Origin: Apostichopus japonicus
Lineage: Eukaryota; Echinodermata; Holothuroidea; Aspidochirotida; Stichopodidae
Reading direction: 5' to 3'
NCBI RefSeq assembly: GCF_037975245.1
Contig: NC_092576.1
Span: forward strand, 15,625,611 to 15,689,610
DNA: 64,000 nucleotides
The notes below the pieces were generated by a model. It did not search any database and had not been told where the DNA came from. It saw only the letters and a list, made by a program, of their open reading frames with translations. This document shows positions 27,391-43,700 of the stretch, one piece after another. Each line of letters opens with the position of its first letter. Positions within the stretch are counted from its first letter, which is position 1. The translations under genes and the position numbers were made by a program.

Positions 27391-30010
27391 AACTTTCTTC
27401 GAGCTTAAATTGGTATTGTTGATTGGCTACAATCTATTGGTAGCAGAGAATGACACTGCCTTCAACGAAATCTCTATTCATCCTGTTTTACTCTAATTAG
27501 AACAACGGATCTGAATATCTTTATTAACAAGAAGCTCACGCTTCAATGGCTTTGTTTACATTGCAGCAAGCAGTAAGAATGTCGTTTCCTCTCAAGACGT
27601 AAATATACAATAGGCTTATGCCCCGATATTATCGATGACTCCGAAGCAGGCGGTAAAGAAAAAACGGATTCCGTGAAATCTTATTCACAAAAGCTTGCTT
27701 AAGATAACGCTCACAGGAGATTACTTGTTGTAAGTTGTACCCCTTTACAACTATATTCGATGCAGGCGATCGTGAACTGGGATTAAGCCTGAAATTTCAA
27801 CAAACAATACCTATTCACATTTCAAGACCTTTTTGAATGAGGAAGGGTCAATACTTATTAAATCAAACACGTTTACTACATGTGAATAATCTTATTTAGG
27901 GATCTGAATGGCTGGAAATAGCACAGTAATTCGAAACCCGAAACAGAATTCATAGGGTTTTGAGTTTATGCAAGTAGATTTGGGAAACACGGGGATCGGG
28001 AACTCGTCAACTACAAGACTTTGTTTTAGTCCACAAATGACTAGATGTGTTTATTGATTCTTTGAACTGCGGTATTTGCGTGTAAAGCCCCCCCCCCCCC
28101 ATTGACTGTGTTTCACACATATACAGAAGTGTGTGCTAAGTTTAATACAAAATATTAGCATCATCTTTATAAATATTTAAATTTTGATCTATTATCAGCC
28201 AACGTTGTTTAAAATTGTTGCATTTTGAAGGACTGAATGGTAATGAGGAAGGGACGGTGACGAGGGCGGAGTTTGGATGTTTTTATAGCTTTTATATGTG
28301 CAATACATTTTGTCAACACTCTGACATGGTCGACTCTATCAGCAGCTAAAATCTCTTCAAACATAAGTTATAGGAGGCAATAGCATGCCTTCTAAGGTCG
28401 TAGCTACTCTCCCTTCACCAACGCCCCTCCTTCTCATTTCATATGCTGATACGTTACTGAACGATGAAAATTCTTTTCTTAGATCAGATCTCTATAACAC
28501 AGAAATAACTCAAGTTCTAACTCAAGAACTACAAGTTCTCTAGTGAAAATGGCGGAGGTCGAGCGTCATTTGAGGTCAACATACCTCAAAGTCTGAAGAC
28601 CTAGTAAACATGGTAACTTAATTTGTTTATTTATTTATTTATTTTTTAAGGAAGTGTGAGTCAATCCTCAGTATCTTAACACCATCTGTAACTTGTTTTA
28701 TGCTCTTTCACATAAATGAAGACAAACACAAAACAATGACGTGGTAACTGATAATATTGTTGTGTAGAGGAATTCCAATGCCTCTACTCGGTATAATCAA
28801 AGGTAAAATATTTAGTATTGTGATTGGTTATTAATGTATAATTATTCATGATTGTGTCAGGTGATGTCATGTCATGAGGTCAAGAGACCCAGATCGAAGC
28901 TTCTGGAAGGACCTTTGCTGGCTTTCCAACCTGTCACACCCTGGGAGTTGTTAAGTGATTAATTGTAAAATCAGACGCAGAGAAATATCAAATAAATTGG
29001 GAGTCGAAAAAGACATTAATTGTGTTTCTGATTATTGTTAATTAACCTGAGAAGTTTTATCTAATCAAGTGTGCAATCGAAAAAACAACAACAATATGCC
29101 AAGGAAAAGTGTTAAATGATGTCATTGTTGCCTTTTTCCTTTGTCCCGAGGGTGAACCTTTCGATTGGATGTACGTTACTCTAATTGTGGTATGGTACCT
29201 AACCTCGGACATTGATGCATAGAGCACTTCAATGGGCACGTACAAAACGTTAAGTAAAAAGGATTGGCACTATTGTGTTAAGTTGTTTAAGATTTTAGTA
29301 AGATAATGTGAAGGCTTTTGTAAAACTTCTCGTAGACAGCGCATACAGAGCCGTAAATAGACGGATAGCGCCACATCGAGCCATAAATAGAAATGTATAA
29401 GATTGCGTAAAAATATAACATGTACATGTACTCAGTATGTTACGTATATATAAAACGCAGATCCGATAATGAAGTTTGAGATTAACTTGAACGGAGATTT
29501 AAAACAAAAGGATTATATCGATTAAAAAAACATATTTGCAGATTTGCATAAGGAACATTGAGTAGTAATTAGTTCGAAATGTTCTTATCCCCCATTGATG
29601 TGTTGAATGAAGAGACAACGACTGTGTAACTTCAGTTTTTGCTTTTTTTTTACAATTCTCGTATTCATCAATTACTGTGATACAGGCCCAGGCATACAGT
29701 GAATAAACGATACTTCGTAAGGCTATACATCTCATTGGTCATATAAAGAAATAGTTATTGCAAGAGTGATAGTAAAGTCAATACGGATGTTCATCATCGA
29801 CCAATCAAATAGCCCAGTGGCTAAACGAATCAAAATGAAATACACGAACTGAGTTTGTTTCCCTTGGAAAGTGGGAGGATCAAATAAGCATTCATTTACA
29901 ACCTATTTCTTGGTCGAAATTTTTTTTATTCATTCTGGAGCTATTTCCCATTTGACGTGTCGTTAAGCGCGATGGTGTAAACGAGAGACCTTATAGCAAG
30001 TCGTTTTAAC
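27391..30010. other. Duplication copy A, no gene recognised
   Basis: Pairs with copy B (57024-58119 and 62148 onwards). C-run near 28088. No convincing ORF on either strand. Confidence 0.5.
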
Positions 30011-30014
30011 ATTT

Positions 30015-30500
30015 ACCTCCGAGTTCTACTGAGGTGTAAAATATTATACTTAAGTATAACTCAATTCAACTTAATTGAAATAGAATTCGGCATAAATAAA
30101 ATGTTTTCCACTTAAGTGAAGTGGAATTCCACTTAGATAGAATACAAATGTTCTATTTACCTGATTGGAATGCAATTTCACTATATAGAATTGAGTCTTA
30201 ATATTTTACTTAAGTAAAGTATATTGCCTGGTTTACGGAAGTGAAATATTATTCCATTAGAGATGAACTGAATTCAACTTCAGTGGAATTCAATTAGACC
30301 TAAGTGGAATTTCAATTTACTTAGGTAAAATGCCATTTCATTCAAATAGAATTCGATTTCAATGAAGTAAAATGATATCATTTAACTAGAATTACATTTT
30401 ACTTCAGTAAAATTCATATCTTACTTAGATGAAATGGGACTGTACCGGCCTCTATTTAACTAAAGTGGAATACAAAGTAGAATGCGTTTCACTTTTATAA
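30015..30500. repeat. Self-complementary ACTTAAGT/GAATTC array
   Basis: About 480 bp built from short variants such as CACTTAAGTGAAGTGGAATTC, TTTACTTAAGTAAA and CTTCAGTGGAATTCAATT, recurring every about 20-22 bp and able to pair with itself. A matching array starts near 63795 in copy B. Confidence 0.65.
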
Positions 30501-33189
<2,689 letters not shown>

Positions 33190-33200
<11 letters not shown>

Positions 33201-33715
33201 AAGTAATTCATGGCAAATCGTGGCACGCAATGGGTAACAAAAATGGCACCGTATTTTGCCAACATATGGGAAACCTCGAGAAAGAATTTCTATCTCGACA
33301 AAACTGGAAACCACACACGTAGTTACGTTTCATTTACGATATCTTCATGATATGGACCCATGGCGAGGCAAATCTAAAACTCTTCATTGATGATATAAAC
33401 TCGTTTCTGGACATGGCGTTCACTTCCTGGACACGACTGTGACACTACAAAATGGTTCACTCAAAACAGACTTGTTCAATAAACCCACGAACAAGCACTA
33501 CTATCTTTTACCAAGCAGTTGCCATCCACGTCACTCTACCAGAAATATTCCGTACAGTCAAGCGTTGCGCATTCGACGCATTTGCTCCTCTGAAGTCGAT
33601 TTTGATTCCCGCACCAAAGAACTGTCACAACACCTCCTAAAGAGACAGTATTTTCGGGGTACTATTGAAAATATTTCTGCATGTTGGACAGTCCGTGAGG
33701 TGTAAATATTCAAGA
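33190..33715 (+). mobile_element. Inverted Penelope-like fragment
   Basis: Plus strand, opposite to the neighbouring copy. It contains WVTKMAPYFANI (frame 33224 onwards), then KTDLFNKPTNKHYYLLPSSC and ALRIRRICSSEVDFDSRTKE (33439-33705). Several frameshifts and stops. It starts at the same GGTAAGTGATTGGAAGTAA segment seen in the other copies, suggesting an inverted pair joined at their ends. Confidence 0.7.
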
Positions 33716-34830
33716 AGAGACGAGCTTTTTATCGGGATTTATATCAATTCACGTTCACAACAACAGAAGTAGCATGGTCGTGATAATCATTCAAATTCGC
33801 ACCAATCAGAATGCGCTGTACAGGTCAAGTGATCATCAGATGACCTTTCCACTGCCTTGTGTATGGCAATGTCAAACAGTATTCACCGTGGTATATAACG
33901 TTGATTAGGCCATAACAGTTCCACGAGAATATGTGAACTCGGCAATGTAGAATCGTAGTGAGCGGATGGTATGGAAGCGTCACATGAATAAGTCTGAACC
34001 AAGACAACATACTGAGATATGTGGTGTTTATATATGTACTAAATGTACGCAATAAACAATGTAACAGTCGATGGGAATTTTCTGTCTTTATTTGTCGGGT
34101 TCCATGTGTCAGTAGTTATCAAACGTCATGGCGATTCTTACGTATCTCTTCAAGTAATGTATGACCATGTGTCATACAAGCTACAAGTGTTTCAAGTTTG
34201 ATATGTCAACGTAACATACAATCCATATACTTCACAGAGATTACACCACAAGATCGTTCTTCAATTTTAATTTATCGATTTCGTTGGTACATGCTTATAC
34301 CGTAATAAAAATGTAGAATAGTATAAACAGGACACTAGAAAAACAAGGAAAGTTTATCGAGCTAGCAACCAAATGAAAGACAAAGAAAGTGAAAAATGAA
34401 GAAGGACACATAAGAAAGAAAGCAGTATCTAAAAAGCATATATAAAAGAAGCAGTATATACTTAAAGTCTGATTACTTGAATATAATGTGAGCAATACTC
34501 TGCAGGCTTGTGATGTCACTGACAGATAAAGTAACATATAACAAATAGAGATAAAGAGATAAGAATGAAATGTACTAACGGTTACTTTTCTTCAGGGAGA
34601 CGTCTTAATTATCCTTAAGATTTGGCTAAAAGGCAAATAACATTACAACTATCCGACTTGCAGCAAACACAAACACACATATACACACACACAAGTAATA
34701 GGCCGACTGTTTTTATAAGTTATGGAGTTCCTCACCGCTCCCAGAATGATGATAACCTCGAGTATGGACTACATATGCGTTGATAGATTTGTCTAGAATG
34801 AATTTACTAATGTTTGACCATCGTTGACAT
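33716..34830. other. Stretch without recognisable gene
   Basis: AT-rich. No gene, RNA or repeat assigned. Confidence 0.45.
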
Positions 34831-34834
34831 AATT

Positions 34835-35100
34835 CCTTTGGCAACAAGTTGACCAACAACATAATAGTCGTTGGCTGGCCCAATGTTTGCTAACAAACAG
34901 CAAGTTTATAGCCAACAATTGACTGGTAACGATGGCCAAAGGTTTACAGTATATACAAAGACAATATTTGGACCAACTTTAAAAATATTTGTTGGCCAAA
35001 CTTTTGCCAAAAAGCACCCAACCAACAGCGATCCTTTGGCCCATCACTTCGCTATGCCAATTTGCGAATGTTGGCCCAAGTTTGTTGTGCTCTCTGGGAA
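34835..35100. repeat. TTGGCCAA-rich element, possible MITE fragment
   Basis: TTGGCC, TTGGCTGGCC, TTTGGCCC and their complements recur about ten times in 260 bp (for example 34994-35000 and 35035-35041). Ends cannot be defined. Confidence 0.35.
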
Positions 35101-35284
35101 TGTTCTGCAAAAACATGAAGAATGCTCATAGACTAAGTATTACTAAATATGTAAGTAATTTTATTAGAACGTTTGATAATAACATGTTTGTTTGTGTTGT
35201 TGTATAAAACAAAATATAAACCCAGTGTTCTTAGTGTGGACTTAATAATTTTAATGGTATCGTAAGGTAAACCTTTCAGAATAT

Positions 35285-35877
35285 TTACCCCCTCCACCAA
35301 CTTAGTATGTCATAAACGAATTTCATAAAGCCAGAACGTGTTTCATTTTCATGACGATTTTTTACAAAAAGACGGAGAGTGCTCTCGTTCTGCACATTGT
35401 AATCAGAAAGAAGTCTTTCGTCTTCTAACTGATAACCTGCAAACATAAGCCGCTGTAGATTAGGAGGAATGCCTTGTTTGTCTTGGATTTCGAGCTTAAC
35501 TCTTCCAATGGTTTCTGAGAGCTTGACGTTCAGAGTTATAGTCTTATCGGTCATAACGAAGACTTGAATAAAACCAGAACGTGTTTCATCTGCATGACGA
35601 TTTTTTACAAAAAGATGGAGAGTACTCTCCTTCTGAACATTGTAATCAGAAAGAAGTTTTTCATCTTCTAACTGATAACCTGCAAAGATAAGCCGCTGTA
35701 GATTAGGAGGAATGCCTTGTCTGTCTTGGATTTTTAGCTTAACTCTCCCAATGGTTTCTGAGAGCTTGACGTTCAGAGTTATAGTCTTATCGGTCTTAAC
35801 GAAGACTTGAATAAAACCAGAACGTGTTTCATCTGCATGACGATTTTCTGATTGAAGGAAAAATATTATATATTATA
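35285..35877 (-). CDS. Ubiquitin-like tandem-repeat protein, 5' truncated
   Basis: Minus-strand frame open from about 35877 to the stop at 35285. It holds two complete ubiquitin-like units of exactly 81 codons (243-bp period) and the tail of a third. Each reads [14 protein letters not shown], then [28 protein letters not shown] and STL.LFVKN. Compared with ubiquitin, Lys48 is Tyr, and Lys63 is kept in one unit and Asn in the other. The RLRGG tail is replaced by [11 protein letters not shown], and the last unit ends WWRG without a Gly pair. No ATG precedes the first readable unit, so either a 5' exon lies elsewhere or this is a broken copy. The usual conjugation mechanism seems unlikely. Confidence 0.6.
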
Positions 35878-35879
35878 TA

Positions 35880-37559
35880 CATAATATATTATATAAACAT
35901 AGAAGGAAATATCAGGTTATTTGCACGCTCTTTAGCATATACACGCCCGTACAAAGAGAGGAGGGTTCTTGGGATTCGGATGCCACCCCCCCCCCCATTA
36001 AAAATTACCAACCTATTTCCATGTCTATGAATTTTAATAGTTAATGTTACTTCAAATTTAATTATGATTGAGCTCTCCCATTTTTTTCGGCAAAACAATT
36101 GACCCTATATATTGGCTAATAATTGATATTCTATGTCAGCTTTATTATCTAGTTAGATTGACAGATGACTGAATGAGTTTTGTCACATATTTCATCGGGT
36201 GTACAGGAACGTGTATATACTGAAGCTTAATATTTTGACAAACCCAGCTCCTTCGATAGGGGTACAGTTAAGTTCCAATATTGTTGCTCAAAGTATAGAA
36301 TGAATTGGAAATGGAAGAATGCATCATTAAATTACATTAATCGAATTTAGAATCACAAAAGTCAGTTACAAAATTCACAAAAAAAGTAGCCTGAGTTGGG
36401 AATTTATTAGCAAACTGCTGACCTTCTGTATCCGCGATATAACTTGAACTGATGACAGTGACTTTCTTAATGGTCACCGACGTATCAACAGTTAAACAGT
36501 ACAAAAATGGAGTTCACAATTCATTATATGTTTTATATTGTCTTCCAGTTTTGATACCCAATAAGATATTTCGAAACACTACGAGTCTCAATAACGATAC
36601 AATTTCTTCTGATGTTATGATAGGTCAGATGGTGTTTATTTACTTATAATTTTTGGTCTGCATATGTCATTAACCTTACACTCAACTGATTTATCCCAAC
36701 TGCTCCATACTATTGCATGACTGGTAGTTGAATTCTATCACCAGTTATTTATTGCTATTCGCAATTCGTGTGCCCCTGTTTAACTATCAGATTGAACCTT
36801 GTACCGGTGCCCCCGTGTTGAGTGTCTGGAGACGTTAGCAAGAAATATTCTTCATTCATCACTAGGGGCAGGAATGACTGAAATAGTTGTATCTGGAAAA
36901 TAGGCTATGAGCAGTTTCGAGTTTGACCAGACAAAGGTGTACCTTTGCACTGACAAATTGGCTAAATATCAACATTCCAGTACACTGTAGAAATACCAAC
37001 ATTCCAGTTCACTATAGAAGTATGACTGTATAAAGCGTTTAACAACTCGTAGCGTACATTTCCATGTCGCAGTGAAATCTCCGTGAAAATAAAAGTATGT
37101 ATATCGATGGAAGTCGGTTGAAAGGAATCTTGGTGACTAAAGTCGAGTTCTCAGCAAAATGCTGAAAGTGCCGTGTATCTTTAGGCGGAATACTCGTCCT
37201 CGTAGCAGTTTTGATGAAAGTTTTCTGTGCTAAGAATTTCAAAACAAATAAACAAAACAGAAATAAAATGAAATTCTTAGCACATACTACTTTCACAACA
37301 TATATGCCAACATTCTAAATGTATCAAGTTGTTATCACAGATCAGTAAGACAATTATAATAGCCAAAGTTACTCCTCCGACAATGAAGCACGGTATCTCG
37401 ACGCAAGACATCGAATAATCTCACCGTGAGCACACGACCGCGCTTCATTCCGAGTTCAGTCTCGAAAATGTTGTGAATGTATATACTCGGCCTACCTCTA
37501 ACTTTGCAATTATGGCTGGCAAAGAACTAATCGAGCACTGACTGAAACAAGATAGAATT
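35880..37559. other. Stretch without recognisable gene
   Basis: AT-rich with a C-run at about 35985. No supported feature. Confidence 0.45.
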
Positions 37560-39050
37560 TTACGCTCACATATCGTTATAATTGAAGATTTTAACATGGA
37601 TCTTGTACGTATTCTTAAAAACTAAATATGAGTTATAAGAATCTTGTAGACTGTGTTACTTATCCCGTTCTTAGTCTTTACTTGATGCTGTATTTGTATA
37701 GGGGACTGCTATACTTTTAAGCAACTGCATGCATTACCTACGTCGGATCGTTATACTATAGGTGTCCTTCCAAACGTTACAGAGAAATATCGGGACTGTA
37801 CCCAAAATAAACAGCGGAAAGAGACTCAAACGATGGTAATATAACCAATTTACAGGATGTGCTGTATAGGACTGATTGGACAGTATTCACTAAGATTTGT
37901 AGTAATTTGGAGGAGCTAACCGAGGTAGTAAGCAGCTATGTATACTTTGTAGCAGAATTGTGTATACTGGGGTGAACAGATATAACGACAGTAGCGATAA
38001 CTACTGGAAACTGTTTTTCGATTTTCATTTAAAGTACGGCAAATCCCTTTTGTCTAACTGTAATTATTAAATAAACGACATTCATATTAGTAATGCATTT
38101 ATTTATGACGTCTGTCATGCATGGTCATTGCACTTTTTCATTACTCCTAATTACAACCATGGAGAACAGATAATTTGGAACAATTCGTTTATTAAAATTA
38201 ACAATAAGATGGTATTTTACAAATCAATGTTCCAAAAAGGGATTAGACAGGTAAAACATCTGTTTGGCAATGACAATCGTCCATAGTCAATACTGCGTTT
38301 AAAAGAGGAGTATAGACTACATTATTGCCCATTTACTGTTTATTATGGAATTATATCCTCTATGCCTAGAGCATGGAAGGATGAACTGGTGAAGGTAACC
38401 GAGGGTATTGTTGATAGCTCTAGTGATTATCCCCGGTTTATAGACACATTTATCTCTAGACAAATTTATAATAACCTTATTACTCGTGTTAGTACTCCTC
38501 CTGCGGTTGTAGCAAAATGGAATCTTTGTTTCAATATCACAACCACCCAATGGGAGAATACCTTTCAAGCCCCGTTTCATTCTGTCAGAGATTCCAAGAT
38601 GCAATATTTCCAATTTCGCTTCCTCCATCGCATTATTGGAAGAAACCACTACCGTCATAAAATAGGGCAAATCGATAACCCACGATGTCACTTTTGTGGC
38701 CGATATGATGAGACCCTGTTACATCTGTTTTGGGACTGCCCTGTTATTTCCAACTTTATATTAGATGTGGGGCAAGCTTTTTTTTGGCAGTCAATTTATA
38801 TTTTCGAAGAATGACACTTGCTGCAGGTTTCATTATTCTGTGAATCACCCATATATTTTCTTAATTTTTCATCTCAAGTAATTCGTCTTCAGTAAAAATA
38901 ATTACAAACACGGAAATGAGATGTAGGGATTCTTTATATAAGTTAAAATGTGCTATTAAACTTGAGAAAGAACTCCAGCAAAGAGACAAAGCTTTTATTT
39001 CTTACGAGCAATTAAAAGACTTATTTAGTAATTGCACTATACTGTTCAGT
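37560..39050 (+). mobile_element. Adjacent LINE remnants
   Basis: The first part (about 37580-37990) has a degenerate endonuclease-like DFNMDL and then LYRTDWTVFTKIC.NLEELTE with SYVYFVAELCIP, resembling the endonuclease to RT linker of Jockey/RTE-type LINEs. The second part (about 38080-39040) reads AWKDELVKV, then KMQYFQFRFLHRIIGRN and a zf-RVT Cys/His motif, CHFCGRYDETLLHLFWDCP. That is the C-terminal end of an L1-type ORF2. The RT core is missing from both. Confidence 0.6.
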
Positions 39051-39894
39051 TAATTACGATGCATCATTGTTTTTGTATGCACTTATCATTACTTGTAAAA
39101 GGTTTTTGACCTTTTTGTATCCCAATATATTCGATATGGCATAAGAATGTTACCAATTAAGATAGCAAGCGTGGTAAGAAAATAAAAAGTGAGATCCTTT
39201 GAAGAATTCCTATCATGAACATTTACATATTTTACTGTGGACTCCATATCAACAAGATGGTGTTAATACAAGATACCCTAAATCCAGTAAAAAAAGGAAA
39301 AAAATTGTGTATACGGAGGAATCCCAGACCACTTGTGGAATTGATAGAGAGACTCCCAGCAGATGATAAAATTAAACAATTAGTGAAGGCTAGTGCTAAT
39401 AAACATGCTATGTGAATACTAATTAGTCCTCATGGTTGAGTGCACACCATCCGTAACTATACATAAAGAGACGATTTTAATACAAATCTCTTAACTACCT
39501 GACCATATATTACAACATTGAGGTAATATATATTATCTGAACACTAATTAGTGCTCATCAGTCATGGTTCAGTTCACACGGGTTGCTATACTACATATTG
39601 TAGTACAACTCCCTTAACTCCCTGAACATATATTGTTATATTAAGTTATATTTAACGTTATCTGAATACTAATTAGTGCACGCTAATCATGGTTTGGTGT
39701 ACACCGATTGCTATGTTACATATACCGGCGATTGTACTACTTCCTGGCCATCCTATAGTAAGATATACTTGACAATAAACATACTTTGGGAAAACTATTT
39801 TTTGCTCGTTAATCATGCACACGGTCCTTTATTCCACATAAAGTCGTGATTTTAGTACAAATCTCTGAAGTAGTGGAAAATGTGATACTACATT

Positions 39895-40345
39895 AGAGAA
39901 TGCTTGGTAATAAACACGTTATAATAAGACCGTTGAGGGACTTGTATGTAAGCATTAGAACTGTATACATAATGCGGTCTTTTACTGGAAGCCAATGGAG
40001 CTCGTTCTTTTGCAAGGCATTTATGTTAACACCCTACCACTTACACCCAGGACAACTCGAGCGGCACTATTCTGCACACGTTGTAGCTTGGCAATGGCAG
40101 AATTTGGTAGGCCATAGAGAAGACTGTTATTGACATCGATATGAGATGTTACGAAGGCGTGTACAAGTCGTTCAGCAGTCGTCCGATCTATATATTTCCT
40201 TATACGACCAATCTTTGATATCCCAATACTTGCAGAGCGACACACTGCACATGCGATTGAAGCGAAATGTGTCGGTCCATCAACGCGCCGAGATTCCGTA
40301 CTTCCGGAGCAACATCAACTTTCGTGTCACCAACTTGAATATGTG
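39895..40345 (-). mobile_element. LINE C-terminal fragment inserted in satellite
   Basis: Minus strand: RNLGALMDRHISLQSHV, IRKYIDRTTAERLVHAFVTS, LLYGLPNSAIAKLQRVQNSA, then LHWLPVKDRI. This is the conserved end of Jockey/CR1-group reverse transcriptase ORFs. One or two frameshifts. Catalytic core absent. Confidence 0.7.
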
Positions 40346-40357
40346 AGTAGTGGAAGA

Positions 40358-40728
40358 GCGTCCATACAGTCAGAGGGGGCGGATGCCCCCCCCCCCCCCC
40401 TTGACGGACTCAAATGGACTGCTGGCGCCCTTTTCAGCTTTTTACCACTTTTCATTTATTCGCGATTATTGACTTTTTTATTGTGCTCTCAAATACCTAT
40501 TGACATTTGTCACATTTTGTTGGTGTAATTTTCTGACAAAATGGCGATGACACCTATTTATTCTTCGTTTATCTGCAAATTAGCAAGGCCCGAAAAGGGT
40601 CATTTCCGGCGATCTAGGGAGTATCTTTACTCAACCTGTGGTGGCGCTCCGCTTAGTGTCGAAAGCGCCCCTACAGACCATTCTCGCGCCCCCTGACCAA
40701 TACCCCTAGCTCCGCCACGTCACTACTG
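40358..40728. repeat. C-run element, possible hAT-like non-autonomous transposon
   Basis: Begins near CAGAGGGGGCGGATG followed by a run of C, and ends near TAGCTCCGCCACGTCACTACTG. Such ends recall hAT-type termini, but the two ends do not pair well. Confidence 0.25.
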
Positions 40729-41039
40729 AGTACTAATTAGTTCTCGTTAGTTAGGCTATGGTTGAAAGCACACGGACATTCGTAAATGGGTGATTTTCTC
40801 TGTTATTTAATTCAGCATATGAAACCACATTAAGGTATGCTTGATTATTAATGTTTATATGGGAACTGGTTAGAACGCGTTAATCATGGTTGAATGCGCA
40901 CCGACCTTAATTCTACATCAATGGAAATTTTAACATTAATCTCTGAATTAAACTCGCATACGGCACTACACTAAGGTACGCATAGTACTTTCGAGCTGTC
41001 TAATATAACTACGGTACTCATCGATTGACTAAATTGTAT

Positions 41040-42060
41040 TTTCTTATCCACATGCATCCGTTTTAAAATAAAGTTAACGAAACTTATAATATCCCGATAG
41101 TAAACTATAGTACAGGTTTATGCTTATTGTATCATTTCATGACATTTCGATATTCATTTGATATGTAATCTAAGTAAACTGTTGAATGTTTAGCCAAATA
41201 ATTGTAACCGTATGCAAATTTTGAAATTCAAATAAGTGGAATTTTCTTATCCGCAACCGTTGTAAAAGACAGCTAACGAAACGTATAATATCCAGGTAGT
41301 CCATGAGATTGGATGTCCATTGCATCATTTATGATATTCAATATTTCATTTCGAATATAAACTTAGAAACGTTTAGCCAACAATTCAAACCGCTTTCAAA
41401 TTTCTAAATTCAAATTGAAAAGGAATTGTTCTTATACCGATCAAGATAAACACTTACTATATACGTTAAGCGTGGTGCGTTCAGGATATATTCTTACGGG
41501 GTACTAATCCTTTATCTTAACAGCGCTTGGCTTCTCTTTCAGAGATATAAATTCATTAGTTAAGAGATTGACATTTTGGATGATTTGATTGTTTCAAATT
41601 ATATCAAGCTCTTTGTGAAAACTATGGATCGTATGATACGTGATATTTTTTACGATATATTTTACATCGATTGTATTAGTTCATGATATTCTATATTTCA
41701 CTCATTATGTAATCTTAGGAATCTATTGAATATTTATACAAACATTCCAGTCCGCTTTAAAATTTCTAAATTCAAATTGAAAAAAAAGCATTGTTACTAA
41801 ACAAAATATATCCTCACTCTCAAAGTAACGCGTGAAGCATTCTGCGTTCAAGACAAACTTACGGGGTACTAATCCATTGACTCAACTGCAGTTTCTTTTT
41901 TGGTGTATTTATTTAAAAATAATAATTGACATTTTGGATGATTTTTTATTTCAAATAACATCGGGCTCTCTGAGAAAATTATTCATGATGTAATAAGTGC
42001 CATTTTTCTAATCCACAATCGCAATAAAAGCTAACGAAACGTATCATATTCTGGTAGTTC
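41040..42060. repeat. Diverged tandem repeat, period about 380-430 bp
   Basis: TTACGGGGTACTAATCC occurs at about 41487 and 41870. TTGACATTTTGGATGATTT, AAAGCTAACGAAACGTAT and AATTTCTAAATTCAAATTG also recur in the same order. At least two to three strongly diverged units. Confidence 0.6.
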
Positions 42061-43700
42061 ATTAGATTGGAATATTATACCCCTTTGAACCTTTTTCAAA
42101 CCGTTTTTTTGCCGTTTTTAGCCCTATGCATTGCTCAGCAAACACATCACGATTCTACGATACACACGTATACATATGAAGACATTCTATGCTCACAAAA
42201 GTGTGTTAGGAAGATGTTTCTGCAGGCGTTATTTTTATACACATATTTATTGATTATCTCAGCACGTGCCTATTCCTAATTATGTTAATATTGTGTTCAA
42301 TTCAATTTTCACCAAGCTTCTTTTTTAAGCGGTTTTATCGCACCAATATGTTTACTAGCATACTAGTAATATACTACTTTTAAGCCTATATATATATAGT
42401 GCTACGTTAAGCACTGATAGTCTAGGCTAAGTAAGTACCTTCTCAGATATAAGAATCAAACGATGCGGATATCAATGCCTTGACTATAGTAAATTTATTT
42501 AGCGCCACCTTATTTGGTTTGTTTACGGTTTAATGATAATACATGCTTACCTTGATTTGAATGCCATGTCCCACACCCGGGCCGACCGAGGTTTCGTTTA
42601 GTATACATGCATTTGGTTTACCTTTGTTTTTATATAACAGGTCACCTACCCTGTCTTGCAGTGATATTCTCTATATTTTCAGTGATTGGGAACTAATGTT
42701 TACTCAATAACAACTTTATTTAGCAAACTTGCCATGTGGTCGTATGTTCAAATTAGCCATACATGCGATTTAATGTACACTGCGTGTACAGTTTGCACGT
42801 ACACACAAGCATAACTTTTGCAGTGTGTACATTGCAGTGAAGTACGGTATTCCCCACAACTGAGTACCGTCACCCTATAGGCATAACAAAACCTCACAGC
42901 AAACCAATAAAGAATATTCTTCAAAGGATATTGCATTCTAGTTCACAAGAGCTAAACTCATATATGATGTTTACCAGCAAATAGTAAACCAAGCACTATA
43001 GTATTCCCAGTGACCAAGTTAGAGTATTGTGAGTAAGATAACAACATAAAGTTTCTTGGGTGTTAGAAACTTTTCTAAAACGTTTTGACTTGACCAAAAA
43101 GCGTAAGAAATTCATGAATTGAGCTTAGCTAGATAGAAAACTGCTATAGTTAACAGGAACTGAGCGCCCCAAAGTAACACTAAATCGCTGTACATGCAGG
43201 ACGGAGTCGATGAGCACAGATTTCACACATTGAAAAACGTTATTTTGGGCTTGTCTGATATTATGGAACAGGAAGTTCGACAAAATGTTTATATCTAGTC
43301 ACCATCGTTACGGTATTAGGCAAAACAGTTTCCGGATAAAAACCGGTATCTCCCAAATACGAGCACATACATTCGGAAGTTGGTTTCACTTTATATGGAA
43401 TTTATGAGCGGATTGTCACTATAACAAAAACTAAAGTAAATACACAAGCGTATTCTGGCGCACGAGACTACTGGTCTTTTTTCTTTTGTGTATAAAGAAC
43501 GATATGAGAGTATACCGCCTTGATCTTAAGTTTGAAGATTGGAGTCATCTATTTCTTGAAGTTGAGTTCCCATTTGATCTATTTATGTAAGGCATTTAGG
43601 CATTTTGACAAGTCCATCCAGCCGTGAAACTCTTAAGTTAATTCATGATGACTTCATGTGCAGTTGTAACACAAAACATGTTTGCTTAATTGACATTTCT
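42061..43700. other. Stretch without recognisable gene
   Basis: No supported feature on either strand. Confidence 0.45.

Larger units (their letters stand above)
39412..40990. repeat. Diverged satellite of about 124-bp units, interrupted
   Basis: Units begin TGAATACTAATTAGT and contain ATCATGGTT.AGTGCACAC. Starts at about 39412, 39536 and 39660, a diverged one near 39800, then 40730 and 40863 after an interruption. The interruption (about 39893-40728) holds a LINE fragment and a C-run element. Confidence 0.6.
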
